Source: Trichinella spiralis (taxonomy: Eukaryota; Nematoda; Enoplea; Trichinellida; Trichinellidae). Taken from it: a DNA stretch of 27,845 nt. Position numbers and translations under genes: made by a program. The notes beneath the pieces are model-generated. The model saw only the letters and a list, made by a program, of their open reading frames with translations, searched no databases and was not told where the DNA came from. The DNA lies in contig CM012954.1 in the NCBI GenBank assembly GCA_000181795.3, positions 3,386,878-3,414,722 of the forward strand, written 5' to 3'. Below, in pieces: positions 10,986-21,451 of the stretch; the stretch's first letter is position 1, and each line of letters opens with the position of its first letter.

Positions 10986-12787
10986 TTGGACTGTTGTGCA
11001 TCACGTGGCCACAAGGACGTGCGTAGCAAAAATGAGAAAAAAAACAATTTCAAGCGATTCCAAACATTCACCACCTACTCGCATCCCACTAGCCTTTAAC
11101 AGACAAAAACCTACTTTACAAATGTATCCACCAACGCGTTATAAAAAATATATGAATAAATAAAACAATCAAATCAACAAACAGATAGGGATGAACTGAA
11201 ATTTTTTCTTCTTTTCAAACCACTGGTGCTGAAAAGTTTGCAACAGAATCGAACCCAAATTGGATTAAGCATAAGCGACGCATTGTATGATTTGTTTTTC
11301 CAAGCCACTTTTCACCAACCAATCTCAGGCAAAACAAAATGAAAACGAAAAAAAAAGGGAAACTTTTTGTATGCAATTCATTTCAAGCAGAAGAAAAAAT
11401 TCCAATTTCACAGTACAGTAATAATAAATACAACGAAAAATGCTTCAGATTCCATTCAAATCAAATCAACTATAGGATGGACATATTCCATATCATCAAA
11501 AAACGGCTTGATTTAAACAAGTCGATGATGACTAGAATTCGGACATAATTTCAAAAACTTCAATGCAAAAAAATCACGCTTCGTTTACTACTTTTGCACA
11601 AAAGTCAGAAAAAGAAGCATTAATTCTATCGATATTATTTTCTACATTTCTTTCTTTCTTCGAATTAAATATTAACATTCACATCAACAAACAGAAATAT
11701 ATAATCGCAATCTGTAATCAGTAATAATAATTACTATTATTATTATTATTATTACTGCATATTCAATATCAGGTCAACGATGACAAAATTTAGACGTCAA
11801 ATTTGTTTCTGAAAACTGTCAATAGAGCTAACTGTCAAAACAGTGCAATTCACTTCAAAAGATTTTTTCAGTTCTAATTTTTAAAAAATTTTTATTCTAA
11901 AAATTAAACTTCTATCAATAATTCAACTCTATTTTGCCTAAGCGATTTACTTGCATGCATATGCGATGCGATTTACCCTCGGTTGAACCCATAAAAAAAT
12001 AATCATGTTCAAAAATTATTTTCACTTTGAATGTTTTCCTCATCTTAGTGTTTCATTCACTTCTTCGAATATCAATCGCAAACAACACTAACAATCACAC
12101 ATATATGCATATAGCGAGATATGCAAAATATTTGGAAATAAATAAATGAACAACAGAATATAAAATACTCGAGAATATCATCCATTGTACTAAACTGACA
12201 ATCGGGAGGAGATAAAAAAATTAAGCAAATTTCAAAAGTTTTACTATTCAATGTTTTTTTTGTTTTTGGAATAAGCGCCGATTTTGTATTTTAACAATAA
12301 GCTGCAGAAACAACAACAATAATAATAAGATCGTTAATGCAGATGTTATTTATAGCAAAGGCGAACAAAACATCCATATTCTTCTGATGACAAAAAGACA
12401 AATGACACTCCCATTGTTTATTCATACATTTCTATTCGGATAGTTTTAAAAATATATCAACATGCAACAGGCAGACAATAATAAGTTAACCATCTAGCCG
12501 ACCGAAGCTGATCGCTATCACTTCCTTTCTTCAAAGTATTCAAGTTTATTAGCACATGTGTTGATAATGCGCCTCATAAACTGAAAACCCATTTTTTCTT
12601 TCATCAAAAGAAATAAATCTTTCAATTAACACAAACAATTCAACTAATAACCTAAACCGAACAAATTATATTTTTAAATAAAGAAATTCCATTTCAACTA
12701 AATTTCAATTCGTATATATGCACACACGAACACATTTATATAGATATATAGAATGAAAATCAATATCATCGGCAAATCTAGATTACA

Positions 12788-12812
12788 TTATATTATATTA
12801 TATTATATTATT
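12788..12812. repeat. (TTATA)n microsatellite
   Basis: Five tandem TTATA pentanucleotides in AT-rich DNA. A (TTA)n run lies near 11735-11754. Confidence 0.8.
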
Positions 12813-13569
12813 TCAACAATTTCATTACAAATGTCTCCTGAACAGTATGAACTAATTTTAATAACAATTTCATGAACAATACCAATTAAAATGGTTTCAT
12901 ACTTCAAAATCGATGAACACGTCCTGAATTTTAAATGATTAACAGTTCTTTTAAAATAGCAAAGAATATCTATTTCCTTAATTATGTTTAAGCTTAAAAC
13001 TTTCTGTATGGCACTATACAACTTCACTGTATGGGTAAGTGCAAAAAACATTTGACAGTCGGAGATAATGAAACAAGATATTCACCGAAACGCTTTTCTA
13101 CCCCAAACGCAAGAATACACATGAATGAATCACGCGCTCCATGCATATGGGGCTAGTGTTGCAAGCTAATTTCCTCATCACAATTCATTTCAATTTGCAA
13201 CATAACAACATATGATCAATAATGACAACAAACGAGCTGCTGTTTTGTTGACTGAAAAAGAAATTCATAAAAGCATTTTCAAACTGTGAATGCAAATGCA
13301 AAATGACCTAAGAGAAATAATGCAAAGTTAATCATTCAACTCATTAAGACACAAAGTTAACACAAATAAATTAATCGTCTTCAAAATTAGAATAATCAAT
13401 CACTAAATGACCAACTTTTATGTCATATTTATGCCTTATTTTTGGTCAACTGAGAACACAACAGTACCTATCATTTCCATGTATCAGATTCGGAAAAAAT
13501 TATATTTAAAAGCTGCTTTGAAGAAAAGACAAAAGAAAAGCAGGTTCAACTCGCATTTTACAAACGTAC

Positions 13570-13590
13570 CTCAGCCACAAAGAATGCCAT
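13570..13590 (-). other. candidate alternative first coding exon (MAFFVAE)
   Basis: ATG at 13590 opens seven codons ending GAG at 13570, immediately before the strong donor GTACGT, phase 0. No GT-AG partner downstream is proved; the nearest minus-strand gene with a phase-0 acceptor is the PLD-like gene. Confidence 0.25.
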
Positions 13591-13997
13591 GCAAAAAAGA
13601 GCTTGCAGAATTGAAGTTGAAATTCAAAAATCCACAATCAACTTTACACCCTATCCAATGAAGGCAACAATAAATAGCATGTCGAACCTGCTTGGCAGAG
13701 TATCAATTTTGAATTTATACTATTGTATAATTTCATTTTATGAACAGCAAATGCGACTGATGCATTCAGTATGAACAATAGGTGAAACCCAGATGCAACA
13801 GCAATAATTCCAAATCCGATTCTGATAATTGAAAACAAAGCCACTGAACATGCCACATGCAATTGAAATTGAAAATTCAATTCCTTTTAAAATTTACTTC
13901 AAGTTTTCAATTGCCCCATCACTTCGATTCCAATCAACAGGCAAGCAGGCTTCAGAACTACTAACTGTACGCGTTTTCAGTGCAATTGAGAGTTGAA

Positions 13998-13998
13998 C

Positions 13999-14035
<37 letters not shown>

Positions 14036-14038
14036 ACA
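13998..14038. repeat. (CA)n microsatellite
   Basis: About 16 CA units, interrupted once by TACA. Confidence 0.95.
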
Positions 14039-15953
14039 ATAGGAAATGATTTGCGCAAAACTGATCTGAGAATGACATATGCACTTCTCAACATTAAAAT
14101 TTTAATGTTAAAAAAATATTTTTCAAATTCTAAATTGACTAAAACAATCAACAGCCTAGTAATAACTGACAAACTCTTGCTGCATTCTCCTATGAAAATT
14201 CAAACATCTTGACAATCAGACAAACAACTGCTTCACAAGACGTATCATCTTAAAAAAGCAGACAACCGTGAAGAACACCATTAAAAAAATTTTTCCTTTT
14301 TTTCTAAAACAAATTTGACATTCTCAAAAAGAAACTTATTCATAATAATAAATATCACATATTATTTTTCTTTTATCAAACCTATGACAACTCCTTAGAA
14401 ATTTAAATAGACAAGAATCGAATTTCCCCGTCAGTAACAACTAGGCCTGGATTTATGAAATTGCTTAATTTATGCCTGAGTGATTCAAGTGTGAACAAAT
14501 CAGTTGAAAATAATAAATTCACTTGATAACATTAATGAACATCTTCTACTTAAAATATCACATTTTAACCAATTTTACACCATTATTATTATTATTATCA
14601 TATCATTTACTTTCAATTACATCAGTAATCAAAAATTGAAAACAGCAATTCTTTTCGATAAAATTCCTTACAAATTTGACATACTCTCCGCCTTTTATGT
14701 CATATTAATTAACTTTTTCATAAAAACAATATAAAATATAAAAATATTGAATATATTATTTCTGTTCAATACATACACACTCTACTAGTACAGGGAAAAC
14801 AATTCGATTCACAAGTGAAAACGATTTTCGATCAAAATCGACTTCATCAATTTTCATCACTCATTTCCGAAATTATTATCATTCCAATATGTTCAAACAA
14901 TGATAAAAAATGGTTAAAAATTAATATAAAATTTCAAACTGAAAAAAAAATACTTTAACATGATCAATATTATTAGCAACTTTCTAATCATTCAAAATAC
15001 CTATAAAATAACAAAAAAGAACTGCAAATACTGATCATATTTCTGATAACAAAACAAAATTGAATTCTCTGAAGTTTGTACTGATAATAAATTCAACACA
15101 CAATATTATTCCAACACAGCTGTCGATCAGATTCTTTTAATACTGTAATGATTGTATAAAAACAATTCAATCTTTGCTAAAATTATTCACTTCTTCCGCC
15201 TACAAAATTGACAACTTTGATATTAATAATTGAAATTATTTCAAAGTAAAAATTGTGAATTTTTCTGTTTCACCAAATATTAAACTGTGCATTGTGGAAA
15301 ACACCAATCATGCTGCTGGTTGGAAAGCATAACAATATTGGTCAGCTATTGTACAATTTAAATTTGCTTGAAAAGTCAGTTTAAAAACATTATCGATTCT
15401 CTGCACTGAGAGTTTTAAAAATTCACGAGGTTCGTGAATAGCAAATTTTCAATAGCTTCGCAATTGACAAACTTTTCAACATTACAACTGATACAGATTA
15501 CCTACCGTATACCGCACTACAACTGAATTGCACCAAACAAACTAAACTAAACTAAATCAAAAAAGAATAATAAACTGGAAAAAATAACTCTTAAATAAAT
15601 TCTTCTTTCATCATTAAGAATAATTGGTTGTGAAATAAGAGGAAGAATTGTCGTAAGAAAACACAAAATTTTACACTTGAACAACAATTTGAGAATCCTC
15701 TCCTCAGATTTTACTAAATGAAAACAGAAAAAGAAAACATCCTTCTGTTTAGCCAATGAAAGAGAATAAATATGCGACAGATCTGTTGTTAGAGTTTGAA
15801 AAGCCAAAAATTACAATAACCGCAAGTTGGTACTGACAAAGAAGCAAAGACAACGACAGAAGAAGTGTTGCCAGTAGAACACATTGAAATTGAAATTAAA
15901 AAAACTTTTCTTTTTCTTTTTAAATCATAAATTTACATCTCTGGGCTACTTAC

Positions 15954-15959
15954 TTGCAT
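15954..15959 (-). other. candidate alternative first exon end (M-Q, donor GTAAGT)
   Basis: ACCATGCAA sits directly before a consensus GTAAGT donor on the minus strand; the ATG (15959) is in phase 0 with it and shortly follows an in-frame stop that closes a nine-codon upstream ORF. The preceding 60 nt are GC-richer than average, like a 5' leader. Confidence 0.25.
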
Positions 15960-16995
15960 GGTTCAAGTGAATGATTCACCACTGGCTAGCATGAAATGCT
16001 CGTAAGCAATGTCGACGTACAGCGATGTAAGTAAGTTAAACAAAATCAGCCGCTGTTGATTCAACAAAACCTTCCTACGTTTAACATGCAAATCATTTTT
16101 CATTTCAACTATTCCATTTTGCTGTACTCAATTGTGGAAACTCGATTCTTCTCTTCCATGTTCTTCAAGCAAAATGATGCACAATTTCAATATACTGTAC
16201 ATATATACGTAGTTATACTCAACATACAAAGAAAACAGAAGAAAGGCGAAAATATCGTTGTCGGTCAATGCTTGCTTCTGTTATTGTCTATCTTACATAT
16301 GCAGAAGATGATTTTCAAAAGAGCTGAACAAAACGCAAAACAAAAAACCCATTTCCAAGTAGCAGAATAGGATTTCATAAAATTGCAATCAAAAATTTTC
16401 CCATAAAACAATCATCACATGAAATTGTTGAACAGCAAACCAATTGGGCAAACAAAAAGAAGGCAACTGAAAATTCAAACAACAAGCATCAACTGCAATT
16501 GCAGAATCAAGTTTTCTACTGCTAGTAATATACGTATATATATTTATGTGAAACCTGTTGCCTTTCGGCTCCAATCAAGCTTAGGACAAGAAATTTGCAA
16601 AAATGACGACAGAAATTCAATGCAGTCAAAGAAAAACTGCACCAAAATTATACTGCCCTTTTCTGTGCTCAAAAAAATAAAAGAAATTAACAATTCTAAT
16701 TATCTTTTATAATTTGCCCCTTCAATTCATCTCATCTCATCTTTCTCATTTTTCTACGTTAAAACAGCATAAATATTCCATTTATATTTGCCCCATTCAT
16801 TTTGGCCAATGACAAAAGAAAACAAAATAAATAATTACAATTCACCTCATACATAAATAAATAAAAATGATATAAAGCATTCACACTGACGCACGCTTAT
16901 CAAAAATGTGGAATTCATTTATGAAACCAAAAATACAAGAAATGAAAAAGTTTCAACTTATCGATTAAGCGCTAAAGTCAATCAATCCGTCTCAC

Positions 16996-17013
16996 CTGGC
17001 CCAAAGATATCAT
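16996..17013 (-). other. candidate alternative first coding exon (MISLGQ)
   Basis: TAG then ATG at 17013 opens six codons ending CAG at 16996 before the donor GTGAGA, phase 0. The 50 nt upstream are GC-richer and could be a 5' leader. Confidence 0.25.
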
Positions 17014-17596
17014 CTATCTACAGATGATCGTCTCTGTCCAACGACAACTTCGATTCCAATTCGACAACGTTTTTAAAAGTTCAAAATCAAATTCATTGTC
17101 GAAAATCGACAACTATAAATGCAAATATTAATAGAAAAAAGAGAAATAAAAAATTATGAAAAATCATAAAAGAAAATAGAAAAAACAGTAATTTCAAAAA
17201 CAAAAGATACGCACAACACCACAAGCATTTAGCACTGGAATCGCTGACTGGATAGAAAATTCTGGCTTAAACAAAAATTTCTGATATAAAGCAATAAAAG
17301 GCCGAATCGTCTTGCCAGAGCGGGAGGAAAAGCAAAACGCGTTGCTACTTCTAATCTTTCACATTCGGATGTCTTTTTATGATCAGGAACTGAATTTAAA
17401 AGTAGCAAAATCGTTAAAATTGATGAATCAATTTCCCTCAAATGAAATCGTCACTTCAAACCGACTTTTACAGCTTCAAATTTCGATGAAATGAAACCAC
17501 CAAAAAACATTTCACATTACAGGGGTGTGTTCTTGAAAAGAATATCCGTTCTATGGATGATGATGATACATTCGTTAAAAGCTGCATGAACAACAA

Positions 17597-17616
17597 CAGC
17601 AGCAGCAGCAGCAGCA
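17597..17616. repeat. (CAG)n microsatellite
   Basis: Six to seven CAG units after two CAA units. It lies in no supported coding exon. Confidence 0.9.
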
Positions 17617-18178
17617 ATTTTTGGAAAAAAGCCTCCGTTGGAGCTCTCCGGCGGAACAAAACAAACATACGCATTATAGAAAAAAATACACTAAAGCAGA
17701 AACTGAAGCACATCAACAACAACACTTTCTTCAGCTGGTATAACTTATCAATTTTCACTTTGATTGGTTTAATTAAAATGGATAAAATTACATATATAAA
17801 TAACTGCTTGTAAACAGAACAATTTAACGAATGGAACTTTTCACCAACAAAAAATGCATAAAGATGTTTTATAATTTTTATCATTTTTTACATATAGCAG
17901 ATATATATAATACTTAAATGTTTAAAGAAACCAATTCTTCAAAAAATAAAAAAATTTTTGGTTAAAACTATTCAATATTAAACTGACATGCGATATAACT
18001 GCATGGAAAACTAATGTAAGAAAACTGAAATAAATAAAAACACTTAATTACTGAACTATAATTACCCATTTCAAACAATTGTGCATTCATTGAAAAAGAC
18101 TTTGAAAACATAAAACTGACGACGACAATTTAAATAAAACAAACAAGCATAATTCAAATTGTTCAAAAGCAATCTTAC

Positions 18179-18187
18179 CTGCTGCAT
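18179..18187 (-). other. candidate alternative first exon end (M-Q-Q, donor GTAAGA)
   Basis: ATGCAGCAG ends at a strong GTAAGATT donor in phase 0; the ATG at 18187 is the first after an in-frame TAG. A TGACGTAA element lies about 230 nt upstream at 18417-18424. It is the farthest of the candidate first exons from the PLD-like body (about 9.4 kb). Confidence 0.25.
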
Positions 18188-18416
18188 TCGATGCAAATTT
18201 GTTGTCCACAATGGGCTAATAAACGAACATACTTTTTTGTTTGTTAAAAAATAATGCTAAACTTCTGACCAAATAAATCTATTAGCCATTACCGCTGAAG
18301 CAGACTCTAAAAATGAAAAAAACTATAGACGAATTAAATATAAAAAAGCAACAACTCGTTCAGCTTACTCGTTATTATTGTTCACATTACAGCAGATGAT
18401 GTAATGATGATGATTT

Positions 18417-18424
18417 TGACGTAA
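18417..18424. promoter_or_regulatory. CRE/bZIP-like site TGACGTAA
   Basis: TGACGTAATCA, a near-palindromic bZIP (CRE/C-EBP-type) site, falls in a GC-richer patch some 230 nt upstream of the candidate first exon at 18187 (minus) and about 570 nt past the PAR-6 stop. Motif match only. Confidence 0.25.
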
Positions 18425-18993
18425 TCACAGCGGACCAACATTTTCATCGGTCGACGCGTACAGGCAATCACTGCATTTCTTCCAATAAGAAAACAAAATC
18501 AATAAAATATATCAATCCATCGAATAATAATGATAATAACCAAATGACAAACACTGTCATGTATATGCAAATAATAAACAATATGGCAATAAAAATTTTT
18601 TAATGATAAGACAAGGCAATAAGAAATGTAATAATCACAATAATAATAATAATAAAATAGAGGCAAGTGAGTTTCAAAAATTAATTTCATAACTGTTAAA
18701 TGATAACAATACAAATCATAATAGTAATGATAATAGAATCTGATTTTAAGTATACAATTTCTCCGGTATGAACACCATTGCATTCATATAAGGCCACAGA
18801 AAGGACGCAACAAAATAAAAAAATAGAACAAAAAAATGTAAATAACATTATCAGTTGTGCTGCATTTGCTTCCTCATATATATGCTTAAAAGAAAATATG
18901 ATTTAAAATATATTAAAAAAAGAGGTGCTGTGCTGTCTTTTTGTATTTTTTGAAAAAATCAAGTTGCAAACAGCACATATTGCAAGACGAGAT

Positions 18994-20041
18994 TCATTGG
19001 CCTGAGGTAAGCAAGTCCTTCACCTCATCTTCTTGGTCTTCTTCGTCGCTGTCGTTCGAGGCATAAACACTGCTGCTCCTTGCCTCGGATTCACGAGACA
19101 TTGCTGAACCACGATTTTTCGCGCACCGAGCTAACGTCAGACGTTGATCGGCCGGTCGAACGGTGATGATCAAATTGCTTGCATTGGCAATCATCATATC
19201 CGTCACCTGGTCAAGTGTCTTGCCAGCAACTTCGATACCGTTCACTTCCAACACCTCGTCATTCGGAGCCAACAAGCCTGTACTCTCAGCAATGCCCCCG
19301 GCTGCTAAACGACTAATAAAAATGCCAGGCATTTTCAGCAAACCCTAAATCAAAAAAGAAAACAAAACATATATACATGCGCATGCATGATATATATATA
19401 TATATATGTATACAAATGGATAATTCAACCTGAGAAGTAACACGGACACTGGTTCCTTCACGAATGTAAAAACCAAGCGGCTTTTCACTCCCATGCTTGC
19501 AAAGGCGCACTCGACGATGACACTCGGGCACAACGTCGACGTCGATTATAGCCGACACTTGCCGAAAATCTTGAGGCAAGCTGATGTCGTAGCTCCGGTC
19601 CAAGGTCGTGGAACCGGCTAAAAATCGGCTTATTCGATTTCGCTTCTTCAAGCTGTCCGTTCCGTAGCCGTAACGCTCGGCCAGGCTTTCGCCTTTGCGC
19701 TGAATCAGCAGACGCAACAATGGTCGAGCCGTTTCCAACGCTTTGCGATAATTTTCGTCGTTGTTGATCGGCAGTAGATCACCATGCGGATCGTTATAGC
19801 AAAGTGTGAAAGGGATCTCTTCCAGCTTGTGCAACTGTTCAACCAGCTTGTGGAACTGCTCAAAAGATCCAGCGGAAACTGAATCGACAGAAAAGCGACG
19901 AAATTCCGCGTCGAACTTGCTTTTCACTTCCACCAACAAGGCACAAGGCGTAATGTTGTCATTGCTAACAGCAACAGCTTCAGGTGTTGCTGTTGCAACG
20001 GGCAAATTTTGCAAACTCTCTGGCGATGATGGTAAAGCCAT
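18994..20041 (-). CDS. par-6: PAR-6 polarity adaptor
   Basis: Two exons, 20041-19430 and 19344-18994, with an 85-nt GT-AG intron, encode 320 residues. Order: PB1 domain at about 34-115 with the OPCA acidic motif ([13 protein letters not shown], 83-95) that binds the PB1 of atypical PKC; semi-CRIB at 153-171 ([16 protein letters not shown]) that binds CDC42/RAC-GTP; a single PDZ at about 176-270 with the PLGFYI carboxylate-binding loop and [17 protein letters not shown]. This is the core scaffold of the PAR-3/PAR-6/aPKC complex at the cell cortex. The tail is short and acidic ([11 protein letters not shown]) and the protein is shorter than vertebrate PAR6 (about 345-375). The intron interrupts the PDZ just after SVRVTSQ and contains a (TA)n run at 19389-19407. 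The ATG opens the only long frame, with a normal N-terminal extension. It follows the RWDD1 gene by 315 nt on the same strand. Confidence 0.97.
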
Positions 20042-20356
20042 GTTCTATTTTTCAAGCAAAAAAATATATGTATAGTAATCGCCTTTCTACAACTCTACAA
20101 CTGCATCGTTTTGCCGGTAAACGTTTTTCGTCCACATCACTGAAGAAAAAATATCAAAAAACCAATCTGAAAAAAAGCGGTAAAATTATCACAATCAACA
20201 ATAATTATGAACATTAACAATCCGCATATATTGAACAAAAAATGCAAGAAATACATAACACAGGTAGATCAACCTGAATTAAACATTACAAAAGCAGATA
20301 ATTTGAAAAGAAAACAATAAACCGCTTTATTCTATTGTTCATCTTTCAGTTTATAA
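20042..20356. other. 315-nt gap between RWDD1 and PAR-6
   Basis: Must hold the RWDD1 3' UTR and the PAR-6 promoter/leader. A minus-strand AATAAA lies at 20331-20326. No further gene is seen. Confidence 0.6.
20326..20331 (-). terminator. poly(A) signal of the RWDD1 gene
   Basis: AATAAA on the minus strand (TTTATT on plus), 26 nt after the RWDD1 stop codon. Confidence 0.55.
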
Positions 20357-21117
20357 TCATTGATACTGATCGTAATTTTTCGTAATATCGTGCTCTTCAC
20401 TGTTCGGATCAATAGTCAATGGTTCATCATTCACATCCAACAATGGCACGTCTGAAGTGGCCAGAGATGTGTCAGCTTGGAACTGCTGCCGGCCGGTCAG
20501 TTTGGCTGTGCTCATTTGACCGCCCACTGATTTTGAACCAATTTTTTTGGTCGCTTCGTCATAAGATCGCTTCCAAGCAAGGAACAGTTCCAACGTAACT
20601 GGCGTACCTTTCTTTTGTTCGCAATTACCGACTTCGACTTTATTACCGCTTTCAGCCGACGCTTGTGCATTACGCAGCTGTTCGCATAAATCGTACAAAC
20701 GTGCCTGCACATCAAACAGAATGCAACAATTGCAATAACAACAGCAAGCAAAATTTCAAATTACAGTATACAAACCTTCAAAGTGTCGACCAGTGTGTAA
20801 ATCATCATCGTGCCGAAATTCTGCTTGACGACGTTTTCTAAACACGTTTGGATCTGGTCGACCATAGCTGACGTGACGTTGCTGGACCAGGAATCAATCC
20901 GAAATATAGGCGCCTCCTGTTCAGGATATTTGGATGTGTATTCAAACCATATAATACATTCAACCTTCACGGCTTGACATTGAAATTGGTCAGTTGTGAC
21001 CGCCTCGACTGGAATGTGAAATTTGGCCGGATAATTTTCATCATCAAAAATCAATTCATCTAAATAAATCATTCGCAACACTTCCAACTCCTCTGCTTGA
21101 GTACTTTCTGGATCCAT
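20357..21117 (-). CDS. RWDD1: RWD domain protein, RWDD1/DFRP2 (Gir2) family
   Basis: Two exons, 21117-20776 and 20704-20357, with a 71-nt GT-AG intron, encode 229 residues (human RWDD1 has 243). Residues 5-112 are an RWD domain: EELEVLRMIY, the YPEQEAPIF turn with the family's conserved YPxxxP signature, and the closing helix ending in MMIYTLVDTL. The C-terminal half has the RWDD1-specific block GTPVTLELFLAWK (about 147-159) and LTGRQQFQADTSLATSDV, matching GTPVT.E.FL.WK and L.G.Q.F..D..L.TSD of the family. RWDD1/Gir2 proteins bind and stabilise the DRG2-type GTPase and link it to the GCN1/GCN2 translation-control pathway; that role is taken from the family. The first ATG of the frame is used. 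A poly(A) signal follows. It lies in tandem between iRhom (334 nt upstream) and PAR-6. Confidence 0.95.
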
Positions 21118-21451
21118 ATTCTATTCATAAGTTTCTTATTTATCTCTGTTTCTAAATAAAACATCTAGCACAAACAAAAAACAAATAAAACGGAACAACT
21201 ATTCAACAACATTCACACACAGATATCTCATTTGCTGCATAAACATCTACTGCATGCACAGAGAACAGAGGAAAATATTCAACCATTTAATCAAGTACAG
21301 TAATTTATAAATACAATAATAGACAACAGTAATGAAAACTACCATTAAAGCTTAAAAATCCACTAGTGTAACTGAGAAAAACATGACGCAGTGATAAATG
21401 GATATATGCAAGTGCAAGTGTAAAAAATGAGGTAGAAAATTCCGATTGGAT
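21118..21451. other. 334-nt gap between iRhom and RWDD1
   Basis: No gene. It contains the iRhom 3' UTR, with an ATTAAA on the minus strand at about 21292-21287, and the RWDD1 promoter or leader. No trans-splice site could be assigned. Confidence 0.6.

Larger units (their letters stand above)
10721..18990. other. long intergenic stretch, AT-rich with small GC-rich islands
   Basis: No conventional gene in 8 kb on either strand. It holds the microsatellites listed separately and short GC-richer patches near 10960-11000, 13560-13600, 15950-16020, 16990-17060, 17300-17350, 17630-17670, 18180-18220 and 18425-18470. Several coincide with the candidate minus-strand first exons. Open frames in this span (for example 16056-16370 plus, 17468-17884 minus) are AT-driven and lack motifs or splice context. 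Confidence 0.5.

Noticed and set aside
16056-16370. 104-codon plus-strand open frame
   Set aside because: AT-driven composition, no motif, no splice or poly(A) context, opposite to candidate exons nearby.
17468-17884. 138-codon minus-strand open frame with Leu/Phe runs
   Set aside because: The hydrophobic runs are translations of T-rich and CAG-repeat sequence; no recognisable protein.
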